A DNA stretch of 64,000 nucleotides from Litomosoides sigmodontis (Eukaryota > Nematoda > Chromadorea > Rhabditida > Onchocercidae). Shown one piece after another: positions 1-12,670 of this stretch (position 1 is its first letter; every line of letters begins with the position of its first letter). The position numbers and the translations under genes are program-made. Under the pieces are notes generated by a model. The model was given only the letters and a program-made list of their open reading frames with translations. It was not told the DNA's origin and searched no databases. Where the stretch lies: assembly GCA_963070105.1 (NCBI GenBank), contig OY718808.1, forward strand, positions 1,055,238 through 1,119,237, in the 5' to 3' direction.

Positions 1-15
1 TCTTTTGCTGTGCAG

Positions 16-212
16 AACCAATGGTGGAAGACGAATTATTGACGGAAATCGTTCAGATGATCGGAAGAAACGTCTATTAGGCATATCCAATAAAGAAAAA
101 AGCAACATTAGTCTCAATAATGCTCAAAAATCTGGAATGCTAATGAAAGATAAGAAAATGGCATTCACGAGGTTATTTCTTCCTATTGAAATCGTTAGTG
201 ATATTTATACAA
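16..212 (+). other. Possible exon of an unidentified upstream gene or RRP36 5' extension
   Basis: An acceptor-like tgtgcag precedes position 16, and a good donor (gtatgtt) follows position 212. One frame stays open across the segment and encodes a basic, Lys/Arg-rich stretch with no family I recognise. If spliced to 461, the frame would run in phase into the RRP36 exon, so this could be an upstream exon of that gene or the end of another gene cut by the window edge. Positions 213-460 hold nothing else I can support. Confidence 0.25.
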
Positions 213-460
213 CGTATGTTATCAAATGGTAAAAAAAATTGGTTTGAACTAAATAATGTTTCATTGAAATTTGATCGCTTTGTTGTAACAGCATAATATT
301 AAGTGGCAGTATAGAGGAATTGGAAAAAATCGAAAGACGATGTAGTTTCAGCTTTTAATGGGAGTGAAGAAATTTCTTGGTAATGTTGTTAATGAAAGAA
401 GACCTCGTTAAAAAGACGTAGTTGTGCCTCTAAATTTTATATGTTATATTTATTTTCCAG

Positions 461-2541
461 TATGATGTATTTATTTAGTGGCAGAACAGAAGATCCCGAC
501 AAGTATTGTTCAGCGGGGGAAAAAGTGGAAGTCGCAAGACCTAAAAACTTTACAATACCAGTTCAGGAGCATGAAGAAGAAAATTTCGACAATATAGAAT
601 TTCGCGAAGGTTTTTTAAGATAGTTTCCATATTGTTCATTTGTTTTGATCTGTAACCGATTAACCGATTATTCTATTCTTGAGATTGTTCTTTAAATTTC
701 AAGATTATTTTATTATTTAAACTTTCGAAGTTGTCATCATATATTTCTGAAAATTCGAAATACGTTTTTATATATAATACGTTTTTCTCATTTCAGAAAT
801 AGCAAAGATTCCATTGGGCAAAGCAAAACAATTGAGGGAACGATTAGGGAAATTATTCGACAAGGCATTCTTTGCTGACGATACGTCATCTAATTCTAAT
901 AAAAAATCTGCGCAAAGGATTCTTGTGGTTATTTATTTTAAATTTTTGTTGAAAAATCTTATGTTTTTGATTGCAGTATAATTCATACTGGAAATATCTG
1001 TTAGTCGTCTATTGTAGTAGAATGTAACTTGTGAGATATGCTGATTAATAGTATTATCGAGTGTTTAACCATCTTTGTAGTCTTGGAGTGGCTGCTCCAT
1101 TTGTGAAGATGATTTGAAAAAAAATTTGCTTGAACATTTTTTCACCTCTTTACATATGCTAGTTTTGATTGCAGCGAGAAAATCCAAAAAGGCCTCGTGA
1201 AGTGTCGTCGAAAATACCGGTATCTAAATTCAGAAATGTGTTCGAGAATGAGAAATTGCAACGACCTGTGTAAGCGACATTCCATTTTGTGTCCGCCTAG
1301 AATGCTTTCATGTTTCCTTTTCTTGAATTCTTGAAATATTAAACGGTTATATGTGGAATAATCATAAAACTCATAGTAAATAGTACCAACCATTTTTTTT
1401 TAATGAAAGTGCTGTACTTTGCTACGTTTAAATTTAGGTTGATTTTTATTATTGCTGCTAAAGAAGAAAGCGGTCTTTTAATTTGTTATTTTAATTTACA
1501 ATCTTAAATCAATTGCAGATTTGATCCTCGATTCGATAACAGATGTGGAGAGTTCAATAATTATATATATCAAAACAATTACAGTTTTCTAGATGAAGTA
1601 CGTCAGCGAGAGAAAAAGGTATTTCTTCGTACGTGTTAATGTGTGCAACCAATTATATCTATTCATTTATTGTCATAAAATGAATTGCATATTGTTGCGG
1701 TATCATTTTTTTCCTCTGCTAATGATACAGAGAAAGTCGATTCGAGATTTTGGTTACGTATTCAAATATTTAAAGTTCATATATATAATAAACTCTTACC
1801 CGCTATTGAACTCGTGGATTTTTTTCAGATATTGATGAGAGAACTGAAAAATACGGCTGAAGAGGGTGATGTTAACAGAAACCGGTTGAAAGAGGCACTC
1901 AGAAAAATAAAGAATCAGGAAAAGTAAATTTACCCAAACTCATTTTTAAAGTTTTTTGCGCCCTATGAATTGATATCAGTTGATCAGTATTGTCGGTGAA
2001 AAAAAGATGAATTGGTAAAAATTATTGGAATATTACTGATTATTTTTTTTTGTTATCAACTGATTGTCTATTTTCTTGCAGAACACAAGCAGATATGAAT
2101 CTCCGTAGAGAAATAATTCGTGAAATACGGCGTGAAAATAACGAGCGCATGAATCAAGGCTTGCCACCTATCTTTAAGACAAGAGGTTTGACAGGCTTTT
2201 TCAATATTAAATGCCTTTTGGCATATAGATGCTTTTGATAGGTTGCTTTTATCTATTCATGCGAAAAGACTTGTCTCAAGCATTTTCATTTTTTCAATCT
2301 TCCCAGAAATTTTTGTAATTCAAGTAATTATATCCCATTTAAAACTGATTTTTTTAAAAATGTTTGCGTCGGAGTTAAATCTACTTTGATATTTGAAGCA
2401 CAAATTCGCGAACTTATATGGCGTAAAAAGTATGATGAACTCAAAAGAGGAAAAAAATTGGAAAAATATCTTCGACGCAAAACCAAGAAGCAAGATAAAC
2501 AATGTGGTATCAATGGATCTGTAATCCATCAAGTATCATAA
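461..2541 (+). CDS. rrp36: RRP36-like ribosomal RNA processing protein (7 exons)
   Basis: The RRP36 family acts in the nucleolus in early pre-18S rRNA cleavage and 40S subunit production. Exons: 461-609 (ATG at 462), 797-924, 1175-1269, 1519-1618, 1829-1923, 2082-2185, 2399-2541 (TAA). All phases close, giving 270 residues, close to the usual family size of about 260. Diagnostic blocks in order: an acidic N-terminus; RPREVSSKIPVSKFR; FDPRFDNRCGEFN; NNYSFLDEVRQREKK; a charged coiled-coil-like middle; and the C-terminal basic motif YDELKRGKKLEKYLRRK, which aligns without gaps to the family ending. The acceptor tattttccag lies one base before the ATG, suggesting spliced-leader addition there. 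Weak points are the donor of exon 2 (ATTCTT before GTGG) and the acceptor of the last exon (atttgaag), both chosen by phase and alignment. Confidence 0.85.
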
Positions 2542-3732
2542 TCTAGTGATTTAATGACTTGCGTAAACACGGGCTATTTTTCTTCACGACTTCCGGCTTC
2601 GTCAATTTTGTTGTTCACAAGGATTGGCTGGCATACGAGTCTCGTTAGAAACCATCTTCTGGTTCTCTTCCGGTGTTCGACCACTGTTTTTAGTAAACTT
2701 TGTATTTTGATAAGTCCTTTCTATGTATTGGCATTATTCACATTTTCTGATTATTGTTATATGTAAATATTATGAAGTACTGCGTGTACTCATTGTTGGT
2801 AAAATCTTGAAATCAAGTCATTAATTCTTTTATAGGTTGCGCATCAATCATTTGTTAAAGTTGCGCCGTGCTACCAGCTGACTTATTCAACTTACCACTG
2901 AATAAGTTTGCATTTTGATAAAATAATTCAGATTGATTTAAATGAACTTATCCATGGCTTACAAACTTCATGAAAGTTTTCTCCTGCTACCAATCATTTA
3001 GATATGAAATTAAAATTTAAAGATAAATGTTATTATGGTTTGAAAAGAATTTACGATCTGAAATGGCTGGCATCAGACAAGACTTTTGTTACGTATTATT
3101 TTTAATGCACTGCTTCTCTCTACCTTTTAGAAAACCAAAACTGGAATTTACCGGCGAAGAGATTTGCAAAATTGACGGCCTAACTGGTTTTTTCTTGATG
3201 TTTTTTCTTTTTTGTTAGATAGAAGGATTGCTTTTTCACTCTTAATTTTCATTATCAACGTTTTTGCAATTTGATCATTTGAATGCAGTATTGAGACGGA
3301 AGGAAATTGGACGAAATGGTTGGAAGAAATTTTTATCAAATATCTAACATTTCTTACAATAATAATGCTGATGATAGTGATAATGATGTGTGCAATTTCA
3401 GAAGTAAGTAATTAATGAGGGTGAAATAATGCTCACGCATTTTTGCAATGTTTAGGAAAGAAGTAAAGAAAAAAAATCAAACATTTTTTTATTTTTACGA
3501 TGAATTAGACAAATAAATGAAGCAGGAAGACTGCTATTTAATTGCTTTCAAATTTTATCTCTAATTACATTCTAGGCAGATTAACTTTCACTTTTGTGTT
3601 CTACACAATGTAACAATGTTGATAATGCAAACAAGTGATTGCTTCATCTCAGTCACTGTTAGCGTTATTGATGAAATAGAAAAATGCTAATTAAAATGCT
3701 TAAAGTTTGAGCATTTGTTTGTTTTAAATCTC
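2542..3732. other. Intergenic stretch with one weak exon pair
   Basis: Between the RRP36 stop and the convergent SEC14-like stop. Around 3131-3200 an acceptor-like ttttag precedes a frame reading KPKLEFTGEEICKIDGLT. It could join in phase to 3289-3352, which ends in a stop (VLRRKEIGRNGWKKFLSNI). No start exon, family or supporting neighbour was found, so it may be 3' UTR or a small unrecognised gene. The rest is AT-rich without a convincing frame. Confidence 0.3.
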
Positions 3733-5767
3733 TTACGTAGTGGAACATAACTCTATTGCATACTGTAATCTAACAGGTATTGGAAATCTACTTGGATTTG
3801 TAAAACGTAACATATATTTATTATCACGTTTACAAACAACTGAACCTTGTTCAGGTGTGCGTAAACTTGTAAGCGTTATTTTAGGCCATATTATTTGTTC
3901 ATTATCCATTTCAATCTTCACTATCGAAAATTCAACATCATTACTCACTGTAAAATGCCATAGTAGTATTTGTGAATCTTTTGTGCAAATTCTGAAAAAG
4001 ATACAATATAAATTAGAATTTTAGAAAAAATTTCAAACGTTGAAAAAATAATTTTCTTCATCTGCTAAAATTTTTAACAGACACAAAAGGAAAGGAGTTC
4101 ATAATTTAAAAGCATTTGCTTCAGTTTTTATTTTTTTTCACTAAGCTTTTAAATATAAACTTACTTTTTAATTTCAAATGTTTGCTTTCGTCTAATTATT
4201 TCCGTACATTTCGGTGGGACATTTGGAAAACCGTATTTTTGCCAAAGTAAATCACAGTTGTAGTAATGTTCAGGTTCTATTTTTATCGGTTTTTGACATA
4301 CCAATTCCGGTCTTTCCGCATATCCGCTCTCATCACGCCATTCTCCACCGTATATTGCCGGCACTAGCTGTACAAAAAAAAAATGAACATTTCAATTTCT
4401 AAACTTCTTTTACGATCAGGAACTCTGCGTGAAGAAATAAGAAAAAGCTCGATTGTTTCATTTCCTTTTTTCATTGAGTTGCGCAAATTCCTTAACGATA
4501 TGAGCTTGCAAAAATGTCCCATAATTCTAATTAAACGTTTAATTATAAATTTAAATGTCATGTATTATTTCCAGTCAATGGAACCGAGCTGTATATCTCT
4601 CTGGAACCTTATAATTCAATTATTTGTGGCAAATTATTTAAATTAATTGTCAACTGAAAAAGAAATTAAATGTATCAAAGAGAGGAAAATTTTTGAGCAA
4701 TTAGAAAATACGCGAGCAAAATTTTATGCAAGTAACGGCTAACATAAAACTTGTTAACTTTTGAAAATAATACCTAAAATTCACTTTTTTTTACTTCAAA
4801 ATTTTGCTCATTTAATAATTGCAATATTAATTCATTATTTATGTGGAAAATTAGTGTTGTAATGAAAAAATTGCTTTTGGAATTAAAATATTAAAATAGC
4901 ATACGTAGGGATTTAAATGTTTGATTAAATCGGTTGGCTGATGGAGAAACTGTAGACGTGACTGTGTCGTTTTGTCCATCAGAAGTTTCACAATTTGTCC
5001 CATTATGCTCAGTAGTGCTGGTGAATTTACAAGAAATAGTTTTGCTTGCTACAAGGAAAGTTTTCTCTCGTGTTCACTTGAAATTTCAATTCAAAATTTA
5101 ACTTTTGTCAAGTTTATAAAATAAACGTGAAATAAACAGGTATTTTATAGTAGGCAAATATTGCCTTATTTGTGTGTGTGTGTGTTTGAATTAAAAAAAA
5201 AGGAGCTGAAAATATCCAAATCATCAGCTTATTTCAATTAAATTAAAAAAAACGGTTGAATTCCTTCTTTCTTTCCTTTTTTTTTACAAAATTATTATTT
5301 GTAAGTGTAAATAATGTGTTTTGGAAAATTTCTTTACCGTTTCAACAAAGTAATCAGCCCATATTTTCACAATTAATCGTACAAACTGCGCGGAAACACT
5401 TAGCGGATTGAGCAAAGCGGTCGTGTTGATCTCCGAGAGGTCAAGTATGGTCACAACAGCGGCCGGCTTACCCGTTGCTTTTTCCGCCTCGAGCTGAGCT
5501 CGAGTGAACGCTTCCTGCATGATGAAGTAGGAATGAAGCACGTAGCTGAACGGCACCACTCTACTGATCTGAAAACTTTCCTCGTCGATGATAGCTGCGA
5601 TGGATTGACGAGGTGGAAAGCGGCACGAGTTGAAAGGTGAAAGATGATGAAAATGGCAATAATTTAATGAATGAAAGTGACAGCAATTCGAAAATTCCAC
5701 TAATTGAATGAACCGCGAAAGAATGCGAATTTAAAAAAAAAAGCGAAAGAAGAGGGATGAAAATAGC

Positions 5768-5829
<62 letters not shown>

Positions 5830-6977
5830 CGTCGATATCATTGGTAACCATTCGTTGAAAAAACACATACACATTGTTCACATTTCGATACAATGCTATT
5901 TTTGAGATGCAAAATCGCTGAAAATAATTAAAAATAAATTTTGAAAAAAAATGGCAAAATTCTAATTGGAAAAACGGTGTGGGAGGAAGAGAGATAGATA
6001 GAGCAAGGGGATAATTGAATATTTGCATCACTTTCAGTTGGTCAAATTAAAATAATGTGAGCTTAGCAACTAGTTGTCGAAATTAAGAGTGAAAATCTAA
6101 TTTTTGCAAATTCGGGAAAGATCAAAGGGAGCATTGATGCTGCATTTTCGTAACGCTCACAACTTTATTAGTGAAGAAGGATGAAAAAAGAAATTTTACA
6201 AAATCGAATTTTTTTTTTTTTTTTTTAAGCAAACTATTTCACACTTCAAATGTCATTCTAGGAATTTCTAATTTTGTTTGCAGCAAATGTGTTTCGATGC
6301 GATCGTATGCAAGTGTACGTCGATGATCGAACAAATCTTTCATGTTTCGTTTGATGCGATCTAAGTCACCATTATACGCACGCCACCAACGTGCCAAATA
6401 AAACGTCGTATTAAATAATTCCGGAATATCTTTAATTATTTCCCTTAAATAAAGCACATATATACGCATTGATTTATCCGATACAGTAATACTTAATTTG
6501 TATTACTTATCATTTCTTATTGCTTTCAATCACTCTAATTGCAATTAAGAATTTTGAAATAGAATATGCGATGGCTTTTTTTTTCTTGAATATTAAAAAT
6601 TAAAAAAAAACGATTTTAACGAATTGAAAAACTAGCATGTGAACTAATGCTCTATTTGTAATCGTCGAAATCTTAAAAAGGAAAAATAATAATTTCGTTG
6701 AACAGGTATGCTAATGAAATCAACTAAAGGTGTGCTGCACGTATGAGAAAACAGTAGCAGTGTATCTAAGTAAAAGTAATGAGAAGTTTGCTTAAACAAA
6801 ATGCTCACCGAATTTTCTCAGCCCCAACAATTTCATCGTCTGTTATTGGTGACGGTGTGAAATAGGACGATGATTTCATAGCAGTCACAAAGTCACCTAG
6901 AAGCGCAATTGACGTAGCAAATTGCTGATCGAAGTTGTTGGGAAAATGAGAACCATCAGTTGCATGCAATAGAATTT
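3733..6977 (-). CDS. SEC14-like CRAL-TRIO plus GOLD domain protein (N-terminus incomplete)
   Basis: Members bind a hydrophobic ligand (phospholipid, tocopherol or similar) in the CRAL-TRIO pocket and act in lipid transfer or signalling at membranes; the GOLD domain is thought to mediate protein contact. Exons in reading order: 6977-6809, 6491-6245, 5917-5828, 5568-5338, 5048-4905, 4367-4165, 3991-3733 (stop). Phases close throughout. CRAL-TRIO N helices: YLREIIKDIPELFN and WWRAYNGDLDRIK. Lipid-binding core: ISRVVPFSYVLHSYF, VTILDLSEI and AKLFLVNSPALLSIMG, then the lid end PAIYGGEWRDESG. The last exon is a GOLD-type beta-sandwich (DSQILLWHFTVSNDVEFS through RDNKYMLRFTNPS). The start is not settled: no in-frame ATG opens the 6977 exon before TAMKSS, so a 5' exon is probably missing, and the 6491 acceptor (attaag) is weak. 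A (GT)n microsatellite forms the donor of the 5917-5828 exon. Confidence 0.82.
5773..5827. repeat. (CA)27 microsatellite serving as a 5' splice site
   Basis: About 27 uninterrupted CA units on the + strand, which are GT units on the coding strand of the SEC14-like gene. The exon ends in codons GAC GAG and the very next base starts the GT run, so the donor dinucleotide and the whole U1-pairing stretch belong to the repeat. Confidence 0.9.
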
Positions 6978-8417
6978 CTGGTCACATCTTTTTCGTCGCA
7001 AATCTTTTCCTCGATGATCTTATCACACATGTACTTTTGAAGTTTCAAATCAATTCTCCTACATCACAGTAACTTTTTTTTTTAAAATTATCAATTTGAT
7101 TAATATCACTGTTTCATTTTAATTTTCCAAATGAGAACAGCGAGGAAAAATCAAACATAATTTTGTTGTAAATCATATGGCGCAATCACTCACGAGATTG
7201 TCCGAAATGAATAAAAATTATCAAAGTAGCTATCTACAGATTTAATAGTGTGAAATAGTGAGTGCCCAAAAACTTATACTTCATGTAGTGGCACTTGTCG
7301 TAACCTTATTTGCAAGTTCACGGAAGTTATAATATGTTAATGACAACAGTTGTAACTTAGTAATTAATAGTAATAATGATAATAATAAATAATAGTAATA
7401 AATAATAATAAATAACAATAAATAATAATAAAAATAAAAACCGCCGATGTGTTAATTCTAGAAATTCCGTAAAAGTTTTTGCATGAATTTTTCAACGGGA
7501 GAGTGACGTCGGCAAAATGCATTGGTAGTAGCTGTAGATCACTTGAATACATCTAAGCCACTTATCTAAGAATTTAGATGAACTTCGGGAAGCAAATTAG
7601 ATAATTTTAAATTGTTTAAGAAATGAAACGAAACAGATGAAAATTTAAACTTTTCGTTAAAAAAATATTAATGGTAATTAGTAAATTAGCACGACAACTG
7701 TGTACGACACCTAATTATACTATCAATTTCGTTTCCCATGAAATGTCTTATCATACCGCTCAAATGATGAACCTTACAAGGAATTAGTCAGTTATCCTAC
7801 CTGTGGTCATCTCACCCATAGGTATTCAACCTGCCGGCACAACTGAGTATGAAGTGAAGGAGAAGAGGGGAAAATGAGTAAATGAATGAGAGGAACTGGA
7901 GCAGGCAAGTGATTCGGGTCACTGAGAGCACTACTGCCCAATGGTTGAAGAACGACTGACGTAGTTTGACGAAGTTCGATAAATACTGAAACTGAATTTA
8001 AACACAAAATTAATGCAAGCAAACTGGCAAATAATGTCAGTTTATTCGTTTCACGACCATCTTCTTGTTCTGCTTCACCGTGTTTTTCAATTATATTTCG
8101 TTGAAATTTTGTGCAATGATAGATGAGATATTTCTTTTCAAATACTATTTGATAAGAAAAACAAGAATTGGGATTGGTCGAAAGAGGGCGAAGCGAGGAA
8201 GAAGAAAACGAAAAGAGAAAACAATAATAATAACAAAAAAATTTGATGGTAAATTTGAAAGCGTAATTTTTGAAGCAAAGCTAATTTGCTAGTTGAAATC
8301 TTAAATTTCAAATCAAAAAAAATCAAATTTTTGTTGAACAAAGTTTGATTCATTAATCGAATATTAATAATGAAGATTAGGCGTAACAAAATTTTTGAAT
8401 TAGAATAAAAATCAGAT
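6978..8417 (-). other. Exon-like segments of unknown identity
   Basis: Two minus-strand segments read like exons. About 7990-7820 starts after a strong double acceptor (aattcagtttcag) and encodes FIELRQTTSVVLQPLGSSAL followed by a Pro/Leu-rich stretch, with donors after CGGCAG or CTATGG. About 7552-7450 follows an acceptor (ggcttag) and encodes SDLQLLPMHFADVTLPLK. They may be 5' exons of the SEC14-like gene or a separate gene. I do not recognise either and could not close the phases to the 6977 exon. A short (AAT)n run lies at 7375-7435. Confidence 0.3.
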
Positions 8418-8519
8418 CTAATCCTCTGATTCATCCTCCTCATTTTGTCCTTCTTGCATTTTAATGCGCAAAAAAATTTCCAATTGACAATGACTGTATG
8501 ATTGCTGCCTTGACATTCG
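8418..8519 (-). other. Possible C-terminal exon with acidic tail
   Basis: On the minus strand an acceptor (ctgtag) precedes a frame of 33 codons ending in TAG at 8418. It encodes RMSRQQSYSHCQLEIF and then a tail rich in Glu, Asp and Gln. No upstream exon was found to join it, so it may be the last exon of an unseen gene or a chance frame. Confidence 0.2.
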
Positions 8520-10384
8520 CTACAGCTAATATCCATCGATTAAAATTATGAAGAAAAAACCGATATTCATAATAAAATTAAAAAATACGATTAAAATTGA
8601 AAGTTCAAAGTGACTATGACTGTATGAGAAATAATTTTAAGCACTCGTAAATCTGATATTTTATTTTTCAAACTGATATTTAGCATAATTAATGTCCGTA
8701 GCGAATGAAACACACCGATCGAATGCACTTGAAAAGATTAGATCAGAGGAGGAACTCCCATATCACTTACTTTTTCGTTTTCTTCAATTTTTGGGAAAAA
8801 CGAAAAAAACGATAAGTGACACTTTCAATTTTGAATAGCAAAATTTCCGCTGTTCTTTTTTTTTCAATTTTAGTTTTTCTTTTGTCAAATTGCATGTTTG
8901 GATGATTGAATAATCAGATCGGATGATATTGTGCATTCAATTGATCATATCGAACGAATAGGGAAATGGTAAATTTTGTTGAAATTTCGATGCAACAAGA
9001 AGCCGAAGGAGAGAAATGGAAAAACATAGATATGCATATGTGTAAATTATTGTAAAACCTAATTAGCATATCCCACTTCATGCATTTCTTCTTGATTCGT
9101 TAACGCATTCCTTACTACCACTTTTCATATCTGTGGCACAAAATGTCTACGCAATATTTCTCATAAATTCAATTTCTACTTTTCAATATCTGTGATATTT
9201 GAAGGACAGTGTGAAATTATCGTTAAGCAAATTGTGAATGCAGTAAAATTTTGCATTAGATGGTGTTCGAGGTAAGCAATGCGAAATTACCACTTTCACT
9301 AGTCATCACTAATGTATCCGAAATTATTGAAAAACAGAAGAAATGAAATTCAAAAGTATTTCATATAAACGTTCAATCAATCTGAACGGTAAATTGAAGT
9401 ACGAAATTGTCTTGTAAATCTTTTACAAAATTTTTTGTACTTTGTTTTTTGAACTAACTAACATCCTCCTACCAATCGACGCATAACGCTTGTTGGTGAA
9501 TAAATGAATTTGTTGCAAACTTTTGACACCTTTTCCTATGAGAATTTTTTAAAACTATCAAAAAAGGTAAATTAGCTAAAATTAATTAATTGCAATCAAT
9601 CATTTTTTTCTCATTTCAGCAATTCCAATTATTCTAACCGACTAAAAAAGCATAAAAGTTAGATTAAACTAGAATGTTATAAGTTGCATATGTGGCAAAA
9701 AGTTAATTAATACTAATTAATGATATCATTATTTTCAGCGATTGCGATAAGATGTAAATAAATGTATTTCAATAACAATATTGCGTTGATTAATTGATTG
9801 ATTGACCAATAGATTTATTGATTGATTAAACAAAAATTTGCTATAATATACGAGAAGAGAATGAGATATAACGCAACAAGTTACACAAGGCAAATTAGGG
9901 CCTTACAAGTAATGAAAAGTGAGTTACGTGGGTTGACGAACGGAACGTGAGATGAATTGGGCAGAGAAATGGCGTGGAATTGAACCACAAAGCGGATAAA
10001 TTGGGTTACATTGCCATAAAATTAGGGCACATATTGCGCTAATGAAGTAATCCAATGGATACATTTCAACCGATACGTACTCGAACAGTAATGTAATATA
10101 GGTGAGAGCTTATGAATTCTAAAAAAATTCCAAGCAGTGCTTTTCCTCTGTTTTATTTCTTTTTCATTTCAAATTTAATTATATCTGTTGGTCACGGAAC
10201 TACATAGATCAATCAAAAAAACTGCCCTCTATTTCACGTAAATGTCACGCAAATATTGTACGAGTAACGTGACTTACTTTTTATTTGCGTGACATTGAAA
10301 CGGTGTGTAATTGTAATTATTAGTTTGTTAGTTCAATGGCTATTTGTTAATTATTTAATTTGACATAATGCGGAAAATTACTGC

Positions 10385-10456
10385 ATATGCATGTCAACTT
10401 ACGTACGTGGGTGTGTGCACGTATGTGTGTACACGTATGTACGTGAGTGTGTGTGT
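10385..10456. repeat. Degenerate GT/ACGT-rich simple repeat
   Basis: A run of alternating gt with interspersed acgta units; no coding potential. Confidence 0.7.
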
Positions 10457-12603
10457 ACTTTCTTTACATTTGCTGGAATTAAACTTTATTTAACAAAAAT
10501 GTGCAAAAAAACGAATATTTTCGTGTCAATATCTGATGAACCTCTGAATTTCGCTAGTAAATGAAATTGAAATTAAATTGCTTCGATTCATATTACAAAA
10601 GAAATATCAAACTCTTTTTTTGTGTAAAAATTATTTTACATTTAAAAGTAAGTAAAGAATGGACAAGTGTGACGACAAGAAAAATATCAAGAATGTTTCA
10701 AACAGTTAAATAATTAATTTGCGGAATTCCGAACCCAAAAAATTTGCTGTTGTGATCAATAAAAATGACAACTGTCCAGGAATTAAGGAACTTCGGTAAA
10801 ATTTTTTACAATATTTATTCTTTCCGATTAGAAATCCTCCCAAGCAGTACAATTAATCGCTTTTTTCAGTAGAAAAATTAAGTGACAATTAAATTAGTTT
10901 TATTTTTTCAAAAGCTGCTTTTCATTAATTTTTAATAAAATAATTGACATTTTGAAAACCACTTGCAATAAGGCCTTTAATTGGTTAACATGAAATTTAA
11001 TTTTTTTGCAAAAATATGGCCTTTCATAGAATTTGCTTATTTTTTCAATTACAAACATTAGATGCACGAATGAGGGAACTGAAGGAAAAACGTAATGAAA
11101 AGCTGAAGTGAAATGTGTGATGAAAGTTAAAGTCATCTAAAAAACCCAATGAAATGGAAAATATATTGGTCTAAGTTATTTCAGTTGACAGCTCTGAACT
11201 GTTAGAATGGAGTAATTTTTAACAAATTAAATTTTAAATATTTGGTTGTAAAAAATTTTTTAATTGAAGGTAACATGTGTACTTATTAACAGAAGAAATA
11301 CATATCATTTATCAATGAAACAAAGAAAAAAACGGATACAATTTGCTAATGGAATAATTATTATTCATTAATTTACTCTAATTACAACTGTCTTTCTGTT
11401 CAAAAATAGTTGGCTAAAACTTTTCGTATTACTGTTATTATCGGTTGTCTGTACTCTCCAGCTACAGTAGCTACTGCGACCATCGTAATAATTACTTTTG
11501 TGATAATTATGAAGGAATTTTTGTTGATCATGAAATTGCTACTTTGCATAATATGTATTTTGTGTTAAATGTGAGTTGTCTGTTCAAAAATTTTTTGCAA
11601 TGTTAGTTTTAATTATGCTAAATAATCGTTGCTAATCGTCTGCGATATCTGTTAGCTACTGTAATCATTTCATACTATTGTGCTACTGTATTCCTTCCAC
11701 ATTATGCCATTTTTGCAAACTATTACACCACTTCGTATAACATTGCTTCATTACTGTAGTGTGTTTTACTTGTAATTTCATATCATAATGTTGTGGTTAC
11801 ACTGTACTCTATTATTAAGCACATTTCAATATAGTGTCAAGTGCTTCATACGGTAACCTCATTAAGCTGCACTGCTTCTCACGGTGCAATTCCACTATCT
11901 TATTCGTGAAATTAAGGAATGCAGGCTTTCTAGCAAACAAATAGATATTAATTCAGTGCAACAGATATCTAATTTTAATAATTAGGAAAATCTCTAATTT
12001 AAGTTATATTTCATTTAATCGTAAAGTAATTTTGCATAAATAAAAAGTTATTAATGTCCGTTAAGTGAACAAAGAAAAAGGACCAAAAAGTGCTAAGTAA
12101 TAAAATAAGCAAACATGAGAAGTGCAAGAAAATAGCCTTTATTTACTATTTTTTTTTCATATTTATCTGATGAAATTTTAGAGAAATTTATTCTGTCAAA
12201 TTTATATCGCCCTAAACTATTAAACTTTTCCCTTTATTTTCTTCATTTTTTTTTTGTTTTATTCATTTTCCTCCACTTCTTGTTATTTCCCACTCCCACA
12301 CTCATTTACAGAGAGTGTTCGCACTGAAGAAAGCGATTGAATTTTGAAATCGATGCCAATCCGAATATCATTCCAATTGTCCGTCATCACACTGTTAGAC
12401 ATGAACGTTGGTGTCGGCTTCCTCCTTCAAACGAATTGTATCTTTGAGTTAAGTGAATTTGGTCATAAATTCTTAGCGGTCAGATCAAACTGTTTTACAA
12501 ATATTTCCCTCAATCTATCCAATATTTTCTCCTCCCTTCCCACACACGCCGCTTCTCACAGTTGCTGCGGCAATGACGTACGATGTTTTCATACTTTCAT
12601 GGG

Positions 12604-12619
12604 TATGTATGTGTATGTA

Positions 12620-12651
<32 letters not shown>

Positions 12652-12670
12652 TGTGTGTGTGTGTGTGTGC
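12604..12670. repeat. (GT)n microsatellite with GTAT variants
   Basis: About 67 bp of gt units with a few gtat interruptions. The poly-Val/Cys open frames across it are artefacts of the repeat. Confidence 0.9.

Noticed and set aside
2554..2766. 70-codon + frame after RRP36
   Set aside because: No start context, no domain, and it lies in the likely 3' UTR.
5561..6031. 156-codon minus-strand frame with poly-Cys/Val
   Set aside because: Runs through the GT microsatellite. Only the part 5828-5917 is exonic; the rest is intron.
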